A stretch of 64,000 bases of DNA. Source: Xiphophorus maculatus. Taxonomy: Eukaryota > Chordata > Actinopteri > Cyprinodontiformes > Poeciliidae. Numbering within the stretch: position 1 is the stretch's first letter; each line of letters opens with the position of its first letter. This document shows, in pieces, positions 27,701 to 35,100 of the stretch. The stretch covers positions 16,492,565-16,556,564 of the forward strand of contig NC_036446.1 of NCBI RefSeq assembly GCF_002775205.1, written 5' to 3'. The translations under genes and the position numbers were made by a program. The notes beneath the pieces were generated by a model, which saw only the letters and a program-made list of their open reading frames with translations, was not told the origin of the DNA and did not search any database.

Positions 27701-28902
27701 GAGAGTTGCATTATTTGTGAGTGGCAGCCCAAAATGACACCAGTTTTAGATACTCAGGAAGTAACTATGTCTATAACAGAGGCACACCGATCAATCGGCC
27801 AGACTTGGGAATCAGACAAAGTTTCATTAATCAGCTCTGACGAGTGATCAACAGACCAAATGCTGAGATATCTGACACTTTTCTAACTAACAAACTAACT
27901 AACAGTGACAAACTGTCCTGGACATTTTAGATGTTTCTCTGATTTAACACACCGTTGCGCAAAAGCCAGTTAATCAGCCATAAATTGAAACATGTAAAGC
28001 ATCCCAGGCAGTGTGCCTTGAGGAGCTGGGTTGGCAAACACTGACAGATGCAATTAGAAGCACTTTTATTCCTGTGAGCCTCTAAAAACATGTGCTTTGA
28101 TCAATAAATAGGAAAATCTTGTAAATCCTTCACTTTCAGCTAGTTCTAATACTGCCTTGATCAAGAGACGTGAAGCACATTTTTCTCCTTTCTGCAACAG
28201 AAAAAAAAACTGGTACTGGCAGGTCTGACTTCACAGAAAACTTTAGGTTCGGTTTATTTTGAAGACTTTCAACACTTGGATTTTTTTTTTAGATCTTAAA
28301 ACAATGGATGTCCCACTGGATTTACTTTAAATAGTGGCTTTCAAAAGAACAACACAATGCTTACAAGTGAAACAGCTTAACTTCAATTAAGTTGATAACT
28401 GAATTAGCTGCATGGTCTGGGCTGAAACTACAAAATAGCTGACATTTACCTTTGAACAGCTTTGTCTTTTGTAGATGTAACTATGAGTTGAGCTAAGTTT
28501 AGAGAACCTTTTTGCAATATTTCCAGCACTAGTGAATGTTTCCTCCTCCTGTCTGTGTAGACTTGGCTAACTGTCCGCCCTAAGAGCTCCTGCTCGTAGA
28601 CACAACATGAGTTTTCCCACTCAAGAACTGTCAAAAAAGCTTCTATTTACCTTGACCGTGTCGGGTTTAATTATTCAACCTGACACCAAAGCTAATTTTG
28701 TCACGCTTGGGACCGACTCGTGTTCAGGCACAACTCTTAAAATGAACATTAGCCACCTAGCTAGCAAGTTAGAAAGCCAGAGTGCAACTGTTAGATCCGA
28801 CTAGCGCCACCACTGAACACTTTCCCGGTGCGAGTGAATGGAAAACTTACCTCTAATATCCCGCAGGTAGCAAAAAATGATAAATAATTTGAAAAATATC
28901 AT
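3610..28902 (-). CDS. adam10: ADAM10 metalloprotease (16 coding exons, complete)
   Basis: Type-I membrane zinc metalloprotease that sheds ectodomains (Notch, cadherins, APP and others in the known family) at the cell surface. Coding exons on the minus strand, in order: 28851-28902, 22381-22531, 15981-16099, 13841-13999, 10476-10576, 10083-10241, 9222-9314, 8900-9083, 6398-6561, 6133-6316, 5899-6049, 5618-5801, 5023-5134, 4552-4772, 4321-4447, 3610-3725. They sum to 2,277 nt (758 aa; human is 748) with consistent phases and GT-AG introns. Visible parts: hydrophobic signal peptide 1-18; prodomain with cysteine-switch-type Cys172; RKKR at 212-215; catalytic [11 protein letters not shown] at 385-395; disintegrin-like region from about 457; Cys-rich region; transmembrane segment about 680-700; cytoplasmic tail ending PLRR. 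The start ATG is the first after an in-frame TAG. Fish can carry two adam10 paralogs and I cannot say which this is. Confidence 0.97.
4321..4447 (-). CDS. adam10: adam10 exon 15 (transmembrane helix)
   Basis: Residues 679-721. [20 protein letters not shown] forms the membrane span, followed by [16 protein letters not shown]. Acceptor TGCTGTTCAG, donor GTACAA. Confidence 0.97.
4552..4772 (-). CDS. adam10: adam10 exon 14 (membrane-proximal)
   Basis: Residues 605-678, with [45 protein letters not shown] and [11 protein letters not shown]. Acceptor TTTCACCCAG, donor GTGAGT. Confidence 0.97.
4890..4929. repeat. perfect hairpin, 18-bp arms, 4-nt loop
   Basis: Arms at 4890-4907 and 4912-4929 are exact reverse complements around a GAGT loop, in adam10 intron 13. 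A third partial copy of the arm (CTATTCTAATTAG) lies at 4869-4881. Confidence 0.9.
5023..5134 (-). CDS. adam10: adam10 exon 13 (Cys-rich)
   Basis: Residues 568-605, with [19 protein letters not shown] and [10 protein letters not shown]. Acceptor TGTATTAG, donor GTGAGT. The split AAC codon rejoins with exon 14. Confidence 0.94.
5618..5801 (-). CDS. adam10: adam10 exon 12 (disintegrin/Cys-rich)
   Basis: Residues 506-567, with [15 protein letters not shown] and [10 protein letters not shown]. The acceptor follows a run of C; the donor is GTACAC after AAT GGG. Confidence 0.95.
5899..6049 (-). CDS. adam10: adam10 exon 11 (disintegrin-like)
   Basis: Residues 456-506, with [20 protein letters not shown] and [12 protein letters not shown]. 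Dense cysteines mark the disintegrin-like fold. Acceptor GCTCAG, donor GTATGT. Confidence 0.96.
6133..6316 (-). CDS. adam10: adam10 exon 10 (end of protease domain)
   Basis: Residues 395-456. It starts [12 protein letters not shown], supplying the third zinc His, and continues [18 protein letters not shown] and CSIRNIS. Acceptor TTTTACAG, donor GTAAGC. Confidence 0.96.
6398..6561 (-). CDS. adam10: adam10 exon 9 (zinc-binding active site)
   Basis: Residues 340-394, with [29 protein letters not shown] and the catalytic [10 protein letters not shown]; the third zinc His comes from exon 10. His385, His389 and His395 bind zinc and Glu386 is the general base. Donor GTAAGC. Confidence 0.97.
6562..8899. 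other. adam10 intron 8
   Basis: AT-rich intron of 2.3 kb. Apart from the repeat at 8283-8445, I recognise no gene or RNA in it. Confidence 0.7.
8283..8445. mobile_element. non-autonomous hAT-like fragment
   Basis: The stretch matches the dispersed fish repeat characterised by 'gtagcgatacttc', 'attactcaagtaaaagtaaa' and 'aatactcctaaa'. No clear terminal repeats or target duplication remain. Confidence 0.45.
8900..9083 (-). CDS. adam10: adam10 exon 8 (catalytic domain)
   Basis: Residues 279-340, with [25 protein letters not shown] and [16 protein letters not shown]. Acceptor CGTCTAG. The donor is the poor GTCCGT, but the protein continues exactly (GAPS-GSSGG) only if this site is used. Confidence 0.95.
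9222..9314 (-). CDS. adam10: adam10 exon 7 (catalytic domain)
   Basis: Residues 248-278, with [17 protein letters not shown] and NFMVKRIR. It is 93 nt, phase 0 on both sides, with acceptor TCTATAG and donor GTGAGT. Confidence 0.95.
9315..10082. other. adam10 intron 6
   Basis: About 9,630-10,010 has a more balanced base composition than its flanks and an uninterrupted minus-strand frame, but no recognisable domain. It reads like a decayed dispersed repeat; the family is not identified. Confidence 0.45.
10083..10241 (-). CDS. adam10: adam10 exon 6 (proprotein-convertase site)
   Basis: Residues 195-247. RKKR at 212-215 is the furin-type cleavage site separating the prodomain from the protease. 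It is followed by [13 protein letters not shown] and REAVIAQ of the catalytic domain. Acceptor TTTTCACAG, donor GTAGCC. Confidence 0.96.
10476..10576 (-). CDS. adam10: adam10 exon 5 (cysteine-switch region)
   Basis: Residues 161-194, with [17 protein letters not shown]. Cys172 corresponds to the prodomain cysteine thought to hold the zinc site latent. Acceptor TCTGCCAG, donor GTAAGT after AGC AAT. Confidence 0.95.
12450..12493. repeat. perfect hairpin, 19-bp arms, 6-nt loop
   Basis: Arms 12450-12468 and 12475-12493 are exact reverse complements around AAATTA. Each arm itself contains near-repeats of CAAATTgG/CAAATTcC, so the segment is rich in AATTTG-type units. Confidence 0.9.
12641..13470 (-). 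mobile_element. degenerate Tc1/mariner element
   Basis: Minus-strand frames encode Tc1-type transposase blocks in the right order: [15 protein letters not shown] and [12 protein letters not shown] (N-terminal DNA-binding half) around 13,130-12,970, then [22 protein letters not shown] sequence near 12,780-12,830 after frameshifts. The ends carry related inverted repeats (TACATCTAAAAAACTAGAATATT on the left; the complement of TGTACATCTC-type sequence on the right). The C-terminal part of the transposase is missing, so the element is dead. Confidence 0.75.
13484..13815. mobile_element. MITE with internal inverted repeat
   Basis: Arms 13499-13522 and 13654-13677 are inverted repeats matching at 22 of 24 positions around the core GTCATTCGGTAA. 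The start GGTAACACTTTA and the end CCGTAACACTGG resemble the ends of a dispersed fish repeat. It ends 20-30 bp before the adam10 exon 4 donor. Confidence 0.5.
13841..13999 (-). CDS. adam10: adam10 exon 4 (prodomain)
   Basis: Residues 108-161, with [15 protein letters not shown] and [12 protein letters not shown]. Acceptor TTTGGCAG, donor GTAAGT. Confidence 0.96.
14805..15110. repeat. purine-rich (GA-rich) tract
   Basis: About 300 bp in which the plus strand is strongly A/G-biased with many GGAAGGA, GAAAGAA and AAGAAGAAGAAG runs. The opposite strand therefore gives a spurious hydrophobic Leu/Phe/Ser frame that is not a gene. Confidence 0.6.
15331..15550 (-). mobile_element. tRNA-derived SINE with 14-bp target-site duplication
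   Basis: On the minus strand the element begins at 15536 with a tRNA-like head. Box A is TGGCGGAGGGGTTAGCGCG (15509-15527) and box B GGTTCGATTCCCG (15454-15466). It ends in an A-rich tail (T-run at 15345-15355 on the plus strand). It is flanked by identical 14-bp copies of ATGGTTGGTTTTCT at 15331-15344 and 15537-15550, the hallmark of target-primed insertion. The perfect duplication indicates a fairly recent event. It lies antisense to nothing: same orientation as adam10, in intron 3. Confidence 0.9.
15981..16099 (-). CDS. adam10: adam10 exon 3 (prodomain)
   Basis: Residues 68-108, with [17 protein letters not shown] and [12 protein letters not shown]. Acceptor CTCTTTAG, donor GTAAGG. The one-base phase joins to the GT at the start of the next exon. 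Confidence 0.95.
16877..17641 (+). mobile_element. 5'-truncated L2/CR1-type LINE, 3' end
   Basis: From 16880 the plus strand encodes the C-terminal part of an L2-clade reverse transcriptase: [35 protein letters not shown], then an internal TGA, then [20 protein letters not shown]. Small deletions after 17,085 break the frame again. Further blocks resemble AAARIL, HWLPV and [11 protein letters not shown]. The 3' end (TGTACAAATAAAATTTG followed by GATTGATTGA) is typical of fish L2 tails. It is inactive. Confidence 0.85.
19172..19372. mobile_element. hAT-like non-autonomous element, degenerate
   Basis: The left end GAGTCCAACTCCAGTCCTGG and the right end GAACCAGTTTGACACCTGTG are imperfectly complementary and match the ends of a common fish dispersed repeat. 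The interior has no coding capacity. Confidence 0.45.
19700..20130. mobile_element. dispersed repeat with duplicated internal block
   Basis: It begins with GACTGGGCAATAAATCAATAA, typical of a fish hAT-like family. Inside, two similar blocks repeat in tandem: TTTGGTTACCTAGCAACAA (about 19,880) and TTTGGTTACCGAGCAACCAA (about 19,992), each followed by CAGGTTT(T/C)ACCACAG. Boundaries are uncertain. Confidence 0.4.
21366..21947. mobile_element. MITE family A, copy 1
   Basis: Ends TAGGGCTGAAAGG at 21366 and CTGCAGCCCTA at 21947 form short inverted repeats. The inner ends carry GATTAATTGATTATTGAAATAATC-like sequence and GATTACTAAAATAATCGTTAG. The interior shares TAAGTGGTTAAATTAAATG and AATCTGCAGAATGTGGCCAA with copies at 36,790 and 57,941. 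Confidence 0.7.
22320..22367. repeat. (GT)n / (CA)n microsatellite beside adam10 exon 2
   Basis: A GT run interrupted by GGGGGTGGAT. On the transcribed (minus) strand it is a CA repeat starting about 14 nt downstream of the exon 2 donor. Confidence 0.95.
22381..22531 (-). CDS. adam10: adam10 exon 2 (prodomain start)
   Basis: Residues 18-68, containing [15 protein letters not shown], near-identical to vertebrate ADAM10. The acceptor is TCTTTCAG. The donor is GTCAGT, with a long CA repeat (as read on the minus strand) beginning 14 nt into the intron. Confidence 0.95.
22532..28850. other. adam10 intron 1
   Basis: 6.3-kb first intron. It holds a tRNA-derived SINE (27425-27594) and small unassigned repeat scraps, such as GACCCTCGCCTACTCGC near 25,612 and CACCGATCAATCGGCC near 27,785. 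No exon or structural RNA is recognised. Confidence 0.65.
27425..27594 (-). mobile_element. old tRNA-derived SINE
   Basis: The minus strand has a tRNA-like head at about 27525-27592: box A TAGCTTATTGGGAGG (27571-27585) and box B GGTTTGATTCC (27531-27541). A body follows with ACATGTCGATGTGCCCC and GCGCCTTTGGGTGAATGTGG. The head departs from a functional tRNA, so this is a SINE or tRNA pseudogene and not an active tRNA gene. Confidence 0.6.
28851..28902 (-). CDS. adam10: adam10 coding exon 1 (signal peptide)
   Basis: Encodes residues 1-17 plus one base: a short Phe/Ile/Leu-rich signal peptide starting [10 protein letters not shown]. An in-frame TAG lies a few codons upstream, so this is the only start. 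The donor is GTAAGT. The exon is small and poorly conserved, so its call rests on the splice phase, the hydrophobicity and the position in the CpG-rich upstream region. Confidence 0.85.
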
Positions 28903-29938
28903 ATCCGACAGACGTTTAGTACTAGTGAACTAAGCTAAAATACACATAAAAACCCGTGAAGCGCCTCTCGTTTCGTTTCGTTGTGTTGGTTGGAGCTGGT
29001 CGTCGCCCTCTTCCTAGTTCGCTGCCATAACAAACACCGGCGGCTCGGATCCGAACTCGCAAGCAGACAGGCCCCCCTCCCTTCCGGTGTGTACTGCCAA
29101 GAGAGCGTAGACACACCCATTCAGTTACCAAAGCACAACACGAAATCACCTCTAAACAACTATTCACTTTACAGTAGGATAGTAAAACTCTGTCTCAATC
29201 CTCTGCAACGACTCTAACACCCGGCGTTATTGTTCATGGCTAGTTTGTTTGCCTCTATTTACATTTGCTTTCTTATGAAAAAAAGACTTCCGGGTTCACT
29301 TACTGGGCCTTTCAATGTACAGTACTCTTTTGAGGGGAAGGAGATGAAATCTGGACTATGTTTTATGTAAAATATGGTTAAAATGAAGAACAAATATTAA
29401 TAATTAGTCATATCCCGTATTATGTAGAGATTAAAGTGGGCATTAAGATTTTATTTGCTGTGTTTATTATTTATTTAATAAAAAATTTAAATAATGCAAA
29501 AAGTAGACAGTACAGTGCATTGAAAAGCATTCATATTTCTTTGACTCTCCTACATTTTGTCACATTATATTGCAATATATTTTTTGAGCTGCAAGGGTAC
29601 AATTTACAGGATTTTCACATTTTTCATAAATAATTACTAAGACTTTCGAAAACTTCACAGTTTATTAACTTTCTCTGCTGTAAGGCTCCTCAATAAAAAG
29701 CTTACAATTTATTTTGTGTCAGATGACAGAATAATCTAATTTTGTTTTGTTTTTACTTGTTCCTTTTTGTCTTGATACTTATATTTTTATTTGTTTTTGT
29801 GCACAGTTGTGTGTGTGATGCAGTTTTTATTGACTACACCTCATATGAGAGGTACTCTTAATTTCATTTCACTAAACATTGACAATAAAATGTTCATTCA
29901 TTAGAAGTGTGGCATGCAACTGTATTCAACATATAAAT

Positions 29939-29978
29939 TCTCCCGTTATATAACTGCTAGCAGTTATATAACGGGAGA
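29939..29978. repeat. perfect 40-bp palindrome
   Basis: Arms 29939-29958 and 29959-29978 are exact reverse complements with no spacer, centred on GCTAGC. It contains CCCGTTATATAAC and its complement and sits roughly midway between two divergent promoters. Confidence 0.95.
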
Positions 29979-31190
29979 TTATTTAAAAAATTACATTACA
30001 TAAAATAATTACATTATAAAAAAAATAATTATTTACCTAAAATTAAAGCATAAACATTTATTTATTATTATTTTTTTTTTCATTTAAAATAATAGTATCC
30101 TTGTTTGGCTTTAGTAGGTTTATTTTAAAGGAAATCAAACCCAACTAAAATGTTCCCAAACCCTTCTATAACTCTAATTGTCACATTTTTAAAGAGAATT
30201 AAAGTATGAAATTTACATAAAGGAGCAAGTCTATAAGTCTAGATATATAACATTAAAATGTTTTATTTCTTGATTAAATTTGAATAATAAGATCATTTGT
30301 ATCACTTCGTCTACTGTTGAATAAACAATTACACTGTCAAGTCTTTTCTGTGTTTTTGTACACTTGATGATCCAGGAGGTCAATTTCAGTCTTTACAACC
30401 TCACAATCACAGTTAGGCCCCTTACAGTCTTCAAAATAGCAGTCAACAAAATGTCAACAAAATGATGTGTCTGTCAAAAGTAAGAAAAATCCCTCAGAGA
30501 GAATCTTCTGCTTCACAGAGTCTTTGCTGCCCCCTACTGGTTATAAGAGGATACTGGAAGTTAATTTAGCTGTCAGTGCTGTACAGCTCTCTGGACCTTT
30601 GTTCGCTTGGTGGTCTGTTCATTTTTCGAGTTGTAGACATCAAAGCGAAATCTGAATTCAACTGAACCGCCGAGCCAAAAAATATCTGGCTCCTGAATTG
30701 TAAGGCTGAGTTCAAGTTCAGAATAATGCAGGTTTAATGGTTAATAGGGTTAAGTATATGGGTTAGGCCACAAGTAGATGTCAAAGCAACATCCCAGTAA
30801 TACTGTGCATGAGTGTGCATGTCCTATACATTCAGGGTAGCTCTTTTCATTCAGTCTACGCTTGAGTTGCTTGCCACTATTTTTGCTTCACATGCAACCA
30901 GTGAACTTGAACAGCACATGAAGCTCCTGTAATGTCGCGTTAGAGTGGAGTCACAAAATGGGTACATCATATTCTCCATCACGCAGCCAACAGCTTTAAT
31001 GGGCCGACACGTGGCTAATGAGACCTCATACTTTAACATCATATTTCTGTTTGAAAATAACACATCGAAACGTAACACATTCGTTTAGAGTTTACACGGC
31101 CGCTAACGTAGCGTCCGAACTAACAGTAGCGAGTTCGCAGAATACAAGCGGAACTGAACGCATCACCCAGCCGTTGGTTTTCTACTCTGG

Positions 31191-31198
31191 TGACGTCA
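31191..31198. promoter_or_regulatory. CRE-like site TGACGTCA
   Basis: A full palindromic cAMP-response/ATF element, about 95 bp upstream of the mindy2 start codon within a CpG-rich block. Whether it is occupied is unknown. Confidence 0.6.
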
Positions 31199-31212
31199 CT
31201 TGAAGAGTTGTC

Positions 31213-31254
31213 ATGGCGTCGTCGAGGCTGAAGCTACCGTTGCAGTGTTGCTAA
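31213..31254 (+). CDS. upstream ORF in mindy2 5' leader (13 codons)
   Basis: ATG at 31213 with G at -3 and G at +4 opens a 13-codon frame (MASSRLKLPLQCC) ending in TAA at 31252-31254, 39 nt before the mindy2 ATG. If transcription starts upstream of 31213 it could dampen mindy2 translation. No evidence that the peptide itself matters. Confidence 0.4.
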   Translation: MASSRLKLPLQCC

Positions 31255-31293
31255 AAAAAAAAAAATATATCTGTCGACTGCCTTTAAACCGAA

Positions 31294-32181
31294 ATGGAGA
31301 AAAATGCAAACCTGCATCGAGACACTGAGGTGACCTCTGTGTGTGGCTCTATTGCGGGCGAAATGGGCGACGCCACGGTCGCGGGCGACGTGAAAGGAGC
31401 AGTCGACAAATTAAAGAATAGTGAAGCGCCTCTCAGTACTTTGGATAACGCTCCTTGTGATACCAGCGCCTCAAATGCTACTTCTCCGAGCTGCGATGGA
31501 TGTGTTCAGAGCGCCGTGCCGGAGGTTATCGAGGTCCCCCCTGTGCGGGAGGATCCGGAGGAGAACGCCGAGGCGATCCCGTCGCTGTTGAGGTGCGAGG
31601 ATCAGGTCAGTAACGGGATGGACCAGGACTCGGAGCAGGCAGCAGAAGACAGCCAGGGAGGTGCCTCAAAGTTAGTAAACAACAAAGCCGGCAGCCTGTC
31701 CTCATCTCCCGCTGGAGACAGCATACATGTAAAGGCTGAGTTTGCAGCCTGTGGAGAAAGTGAGCAGACAAAACTTGCCAAACCGACTGCTCTGTGTCCG
31801 GACAGCGCAAACGCAGCGGACCGCAAATCTGGACAGTCCGGCGATCACACCTTATCGGAAGGACTGCCGAGTGGGAGTGACCCCGACCCGAGCCTCGGTG
31901 GAGAGTCTCGGAGCATAGATTCACTCGAGTCGTTCTCCAACCTCAACTCGTGTCCAAGCTCAGAGGGGCTGGATGACAGGGGACTGGCCTTGGCCTTGCA
32001 GAGCGAGTACGCTTCCGACGGGACAAAGACCTCCTGCGCTAAGGACCGAGCCGCTGGCCAGTCCATATACCACATTAAGTGGATCAAATGGAGGGAGGAA
32101 AACACGCCGATCATCACTCAAAACGAGAATGGACCCTGTCCATTACTGGCAATCATGAATGTCCTTCTGCTTGCATGGAAG
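31294..32181 (+). CDS. mindy2: mindy2 exon 1 (N-terminal region and catalytic Cys)
   Basis: Residues 1-296. A long low-complexity region precedes HIKWIKWREENTPIITQNEN and the catalytic block NGPCPLLAIMNVLLLAWK, which ends the exon. The donor GTAATC follows AAG. The last ~80 nt and the first 165 nt of the intron are duplicated at 37318-37554. Confidence 0.97.
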
Positions 32182-35100
32182 GTAATCGCTCAGATTTGTT
32201 CTGTCAAGCACTCCACACATCGACACCAGATCACGTTTTATTACAGCATATCAATACAGGATGTATGCATTCAGCACGTGTGTATTTGGTGCAATTTCGC
32301 CCAGCAAAACGTATTTGGGTTAGTCTTTTAGGCGAGTTTTTTATCTAAGGTGTAGGAAATCATGGACAGCTGGTGTACATTCTTCTCTTTCAGGTTAAAA
32401 TACCACCTATGATGGAAATTATAACTGCTGAGCAACTGATGGAGTATCTTGGTAAGTGTTTGCAGCTATGTTACTCAAGATCAACACATTTGTTGCTCCA
32501 AAGAAGAAGAAAAAAAATGCCTCGTTGAATCTTTTATGTAGAGATGCGCCAGTCTACCCCCCCCTCCCCCCCCTCCCCCCCCCAGAGATCAGAGTTGGCC
32601 AGTTTTCTCTTGATCATCTCTGGTCAGTGATTGGCAGGTCAAATAGTGTGAAATCAGAAACCGGGCCATCCTCTGCTCCTTAACGAGATGAAGCACAATT
32701 TAAAATTGGAAGATCTGTACATAACTTGTCAACTATGTAGCGCAAACAGTAGAGATGTACCAAAATTAGTGTGAGGATCAGCCACTTGATTGGCAGGTCA
32801 AATACTGAGAATTCAGATTGTAATGAATTTTTTGTATGTTTTATTTGTATTAATTTTAAGAGGGAACAAAAATTGCAATCAGTCGAACTTAGAATTGGCA
32901 TTGCAGACCACTTAGAAATCGTAAATCGCTTACCTGCCCAGAAAAGTCTGATTGGTGCATCTCTACTTTTTAATCCAGGTAACGTCAGTGGAACTGGGCT
33001 CATTCTGTTTGCCCTGTGCAAAATGTCTTTGAAGAACGTTTTGTACAATTAGCTCACTGTAGTTTTTTGGGGGCCAAAGTGTAGTCTGCACAATCACATA
33101 CTTGTATTCACAGTTGTCCATGAACTCCCTGCCAGTAGGTTTCAACATCCTGGTGAACATTCTCGTGTTTCATGCTCACACTAGTCGGCGGTTATTTTAA
33201 AGGCACAAGTTGGTCATCTGACTCAACTATGTATGTATTTATTGACGTATCCTCACTGTCCATCCAGAGGAACAACTTTATTCCCTGCAGGGAATATTAA
33301 GGAGTCGCACAGTTCAATATTCCAGAGTCAACAGAGGAAGCGACCACAGCGGGGGAATCCCCCCATGAACTTCTTCTGCTGCTGTAAGGGAAATAGGAGC
33401 TATGTCTTCTGCCTGGCTGTGTCCTGCCCCTCTTTACTAAAACAGTTTTCGGTGTCCAGGAGTCGTGTCTAAACAGCTGCATTTCTGCCAGTGTTTTCTT
33501 CCAGCTCTGTCAGGGATTTACACAACTCACCTGTGTTAGGAGTACAATATAATTTAATAAATGAAGCGTTTTTAATAATTCAGCAGCATATTTTTCCCTG
33601 ACTTGTTTGTGTCCTTTAGTTAACATGACTCATCTCTATGAATCTCCCTGGAGAAAACTGGTGTGATTGTGGAGAGCTGTCCGTGGTTTTCATTTCTCCC
33701 CCAAATGTCAGGATTTGTTTTTGAAACAGGGCGAAACAGTTTGTTTTGTATTTGCATTTATTTACTTCACACAAAGACTTTAGTAGCTTTCAGAAACTTC
33801 TGGGCTACCTCTATCCTCTCCTGTCATCCCAGAGACTCAGGAGAAAGGGAGATAATTCTCCCCTAATAAAATCTGTATCTTTGGTGACGGCTTGAAGTAA
33901 GACGAGTCCGTGGGTCTGTTCAAACATCTTGTGAAATAAAAGCTCCTGTTGCTTAACACAGCTAGAGTTCATTAGCTTTACTGATGCACCAGATTTATTT
34001 CTGTTTAGTTGGTGATGTGCAAGTTTGACTCTGTTGAAGTATGTAGCCTCTCTTTCCGTATTGGTTGCTACTCTCAGGGTACTCTTCTCCTTCCAGGTGC
34101 CGAGTGAAATTCCAATGTTAGCGATTCTTTCCACGCATGGATGTTTTCGCCCATGTGGATTTGATGACTGGAGGTTGATGGTATTCATCTGAGTAATTCT
34201 CTGGAAAAGCATGAGTTGACAGTGCAGCGTGATGCTTTTGCCAACTCCTAATTAAATTAATGACTCTCAGTGAGATGTCATGAAGCATGCTCACACCAGA
34301 CTTTTGAAAGGAGCTGGCTTTTTGTGCAATACTAGAAATGAAGCAATGTGAAAGGATATTCTCTAAGACGACTGTGTGCTACTGTTAGCTAGGTGATCTC
34401 GTGGAAATTACCAATGTAAAAGCCATCCTGACACAAAGCTTAACTGATATAGCTCTATAGGGAACCGAAAGGCATTTGAGCCTGCATACTTTCTTGGGAA
34501 ACAGCTGTATAATGCGACATACGCATGATAAACAATCCGAAGCATCAAACAGATTCTGCTTCAAAAACAAATGATTTTCTTGAGTGTCAGTCAAGAGTGA
34601 ATCAGCATCTGTTGACATTTCTTTTGCAGGCGACTACATCCTGGAAACCAAACCTAAGGAGATATCAGAGGTTCAGCGGCTGAACTATGAACAAGTAAGA
34701 TCTGCCTTATAACTGCAGTTTGTGCAGAGACACACAGATGAAGCGTTTCCTGAATGGATCAAGTTCAATTTTGATCCATTCAGATTTTTTTTTCTAAAAA
34801 TTATAATACAAAAAAGGAAAAAAAACATACTGTGAGTTTTTAATAGAGGTAGTAGTTATAAATCTAACACAACATAAAATAATTACAACATTATGCCCAT
34901 TTTATGCTTCGAAGCATAAGCCCTAACTGTCATCTGATTTATATTTAAGTCTTCTAAGTACATGATGTTTTTTGTTGCATTTATTGACTAAAAATAGTGG
35001 AGGTAATTAGTTTTGATGCATTTATTGAATAGGGAAAAGTAATTTAGTATTTGACTAAAAAAGCTGTTTTTAAGGCTGATGTTGGTGCATCTCCAGCTGT

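Larger units (their letters stand above)
28903..31293. promoter_or_regulatory. head-to-head adam10 / mindy2 intergenic region
   Basis: The two genes diverge from a 2.4-kb interval. 28,930-29,110 is CpG-rich and should hold the adam10 5' UTR and promoter, with ETS-type motifs at 29080-29090 (CCGGAAG on the minus strand) and 29286-29295 (ACCCGGAAGT on the minus strand). 31,070-31,290 is a second CpG-bearing block for mindy2. The AT-rich middle contains the 40-bp palindrome. Transcription starts cannot be placed from sequence alone. Confidence 0.6.
32452..34629. other. mindy2 intron 2
   Basis: 2.2-kb intron with a C-run (32557-32583), a fragment and a near-complete copy of one MITE (32538-32660 and 32749-32966), and no recognised gene in 33,000-34,629. 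Confidence 0.7.

Noticed and set aside
28607..28804. 65-codon plus-strand frame next to adam10 exon 1
   Set aside because: Short, no homology recognised, antisense to adam10 intron 1; probably chance.
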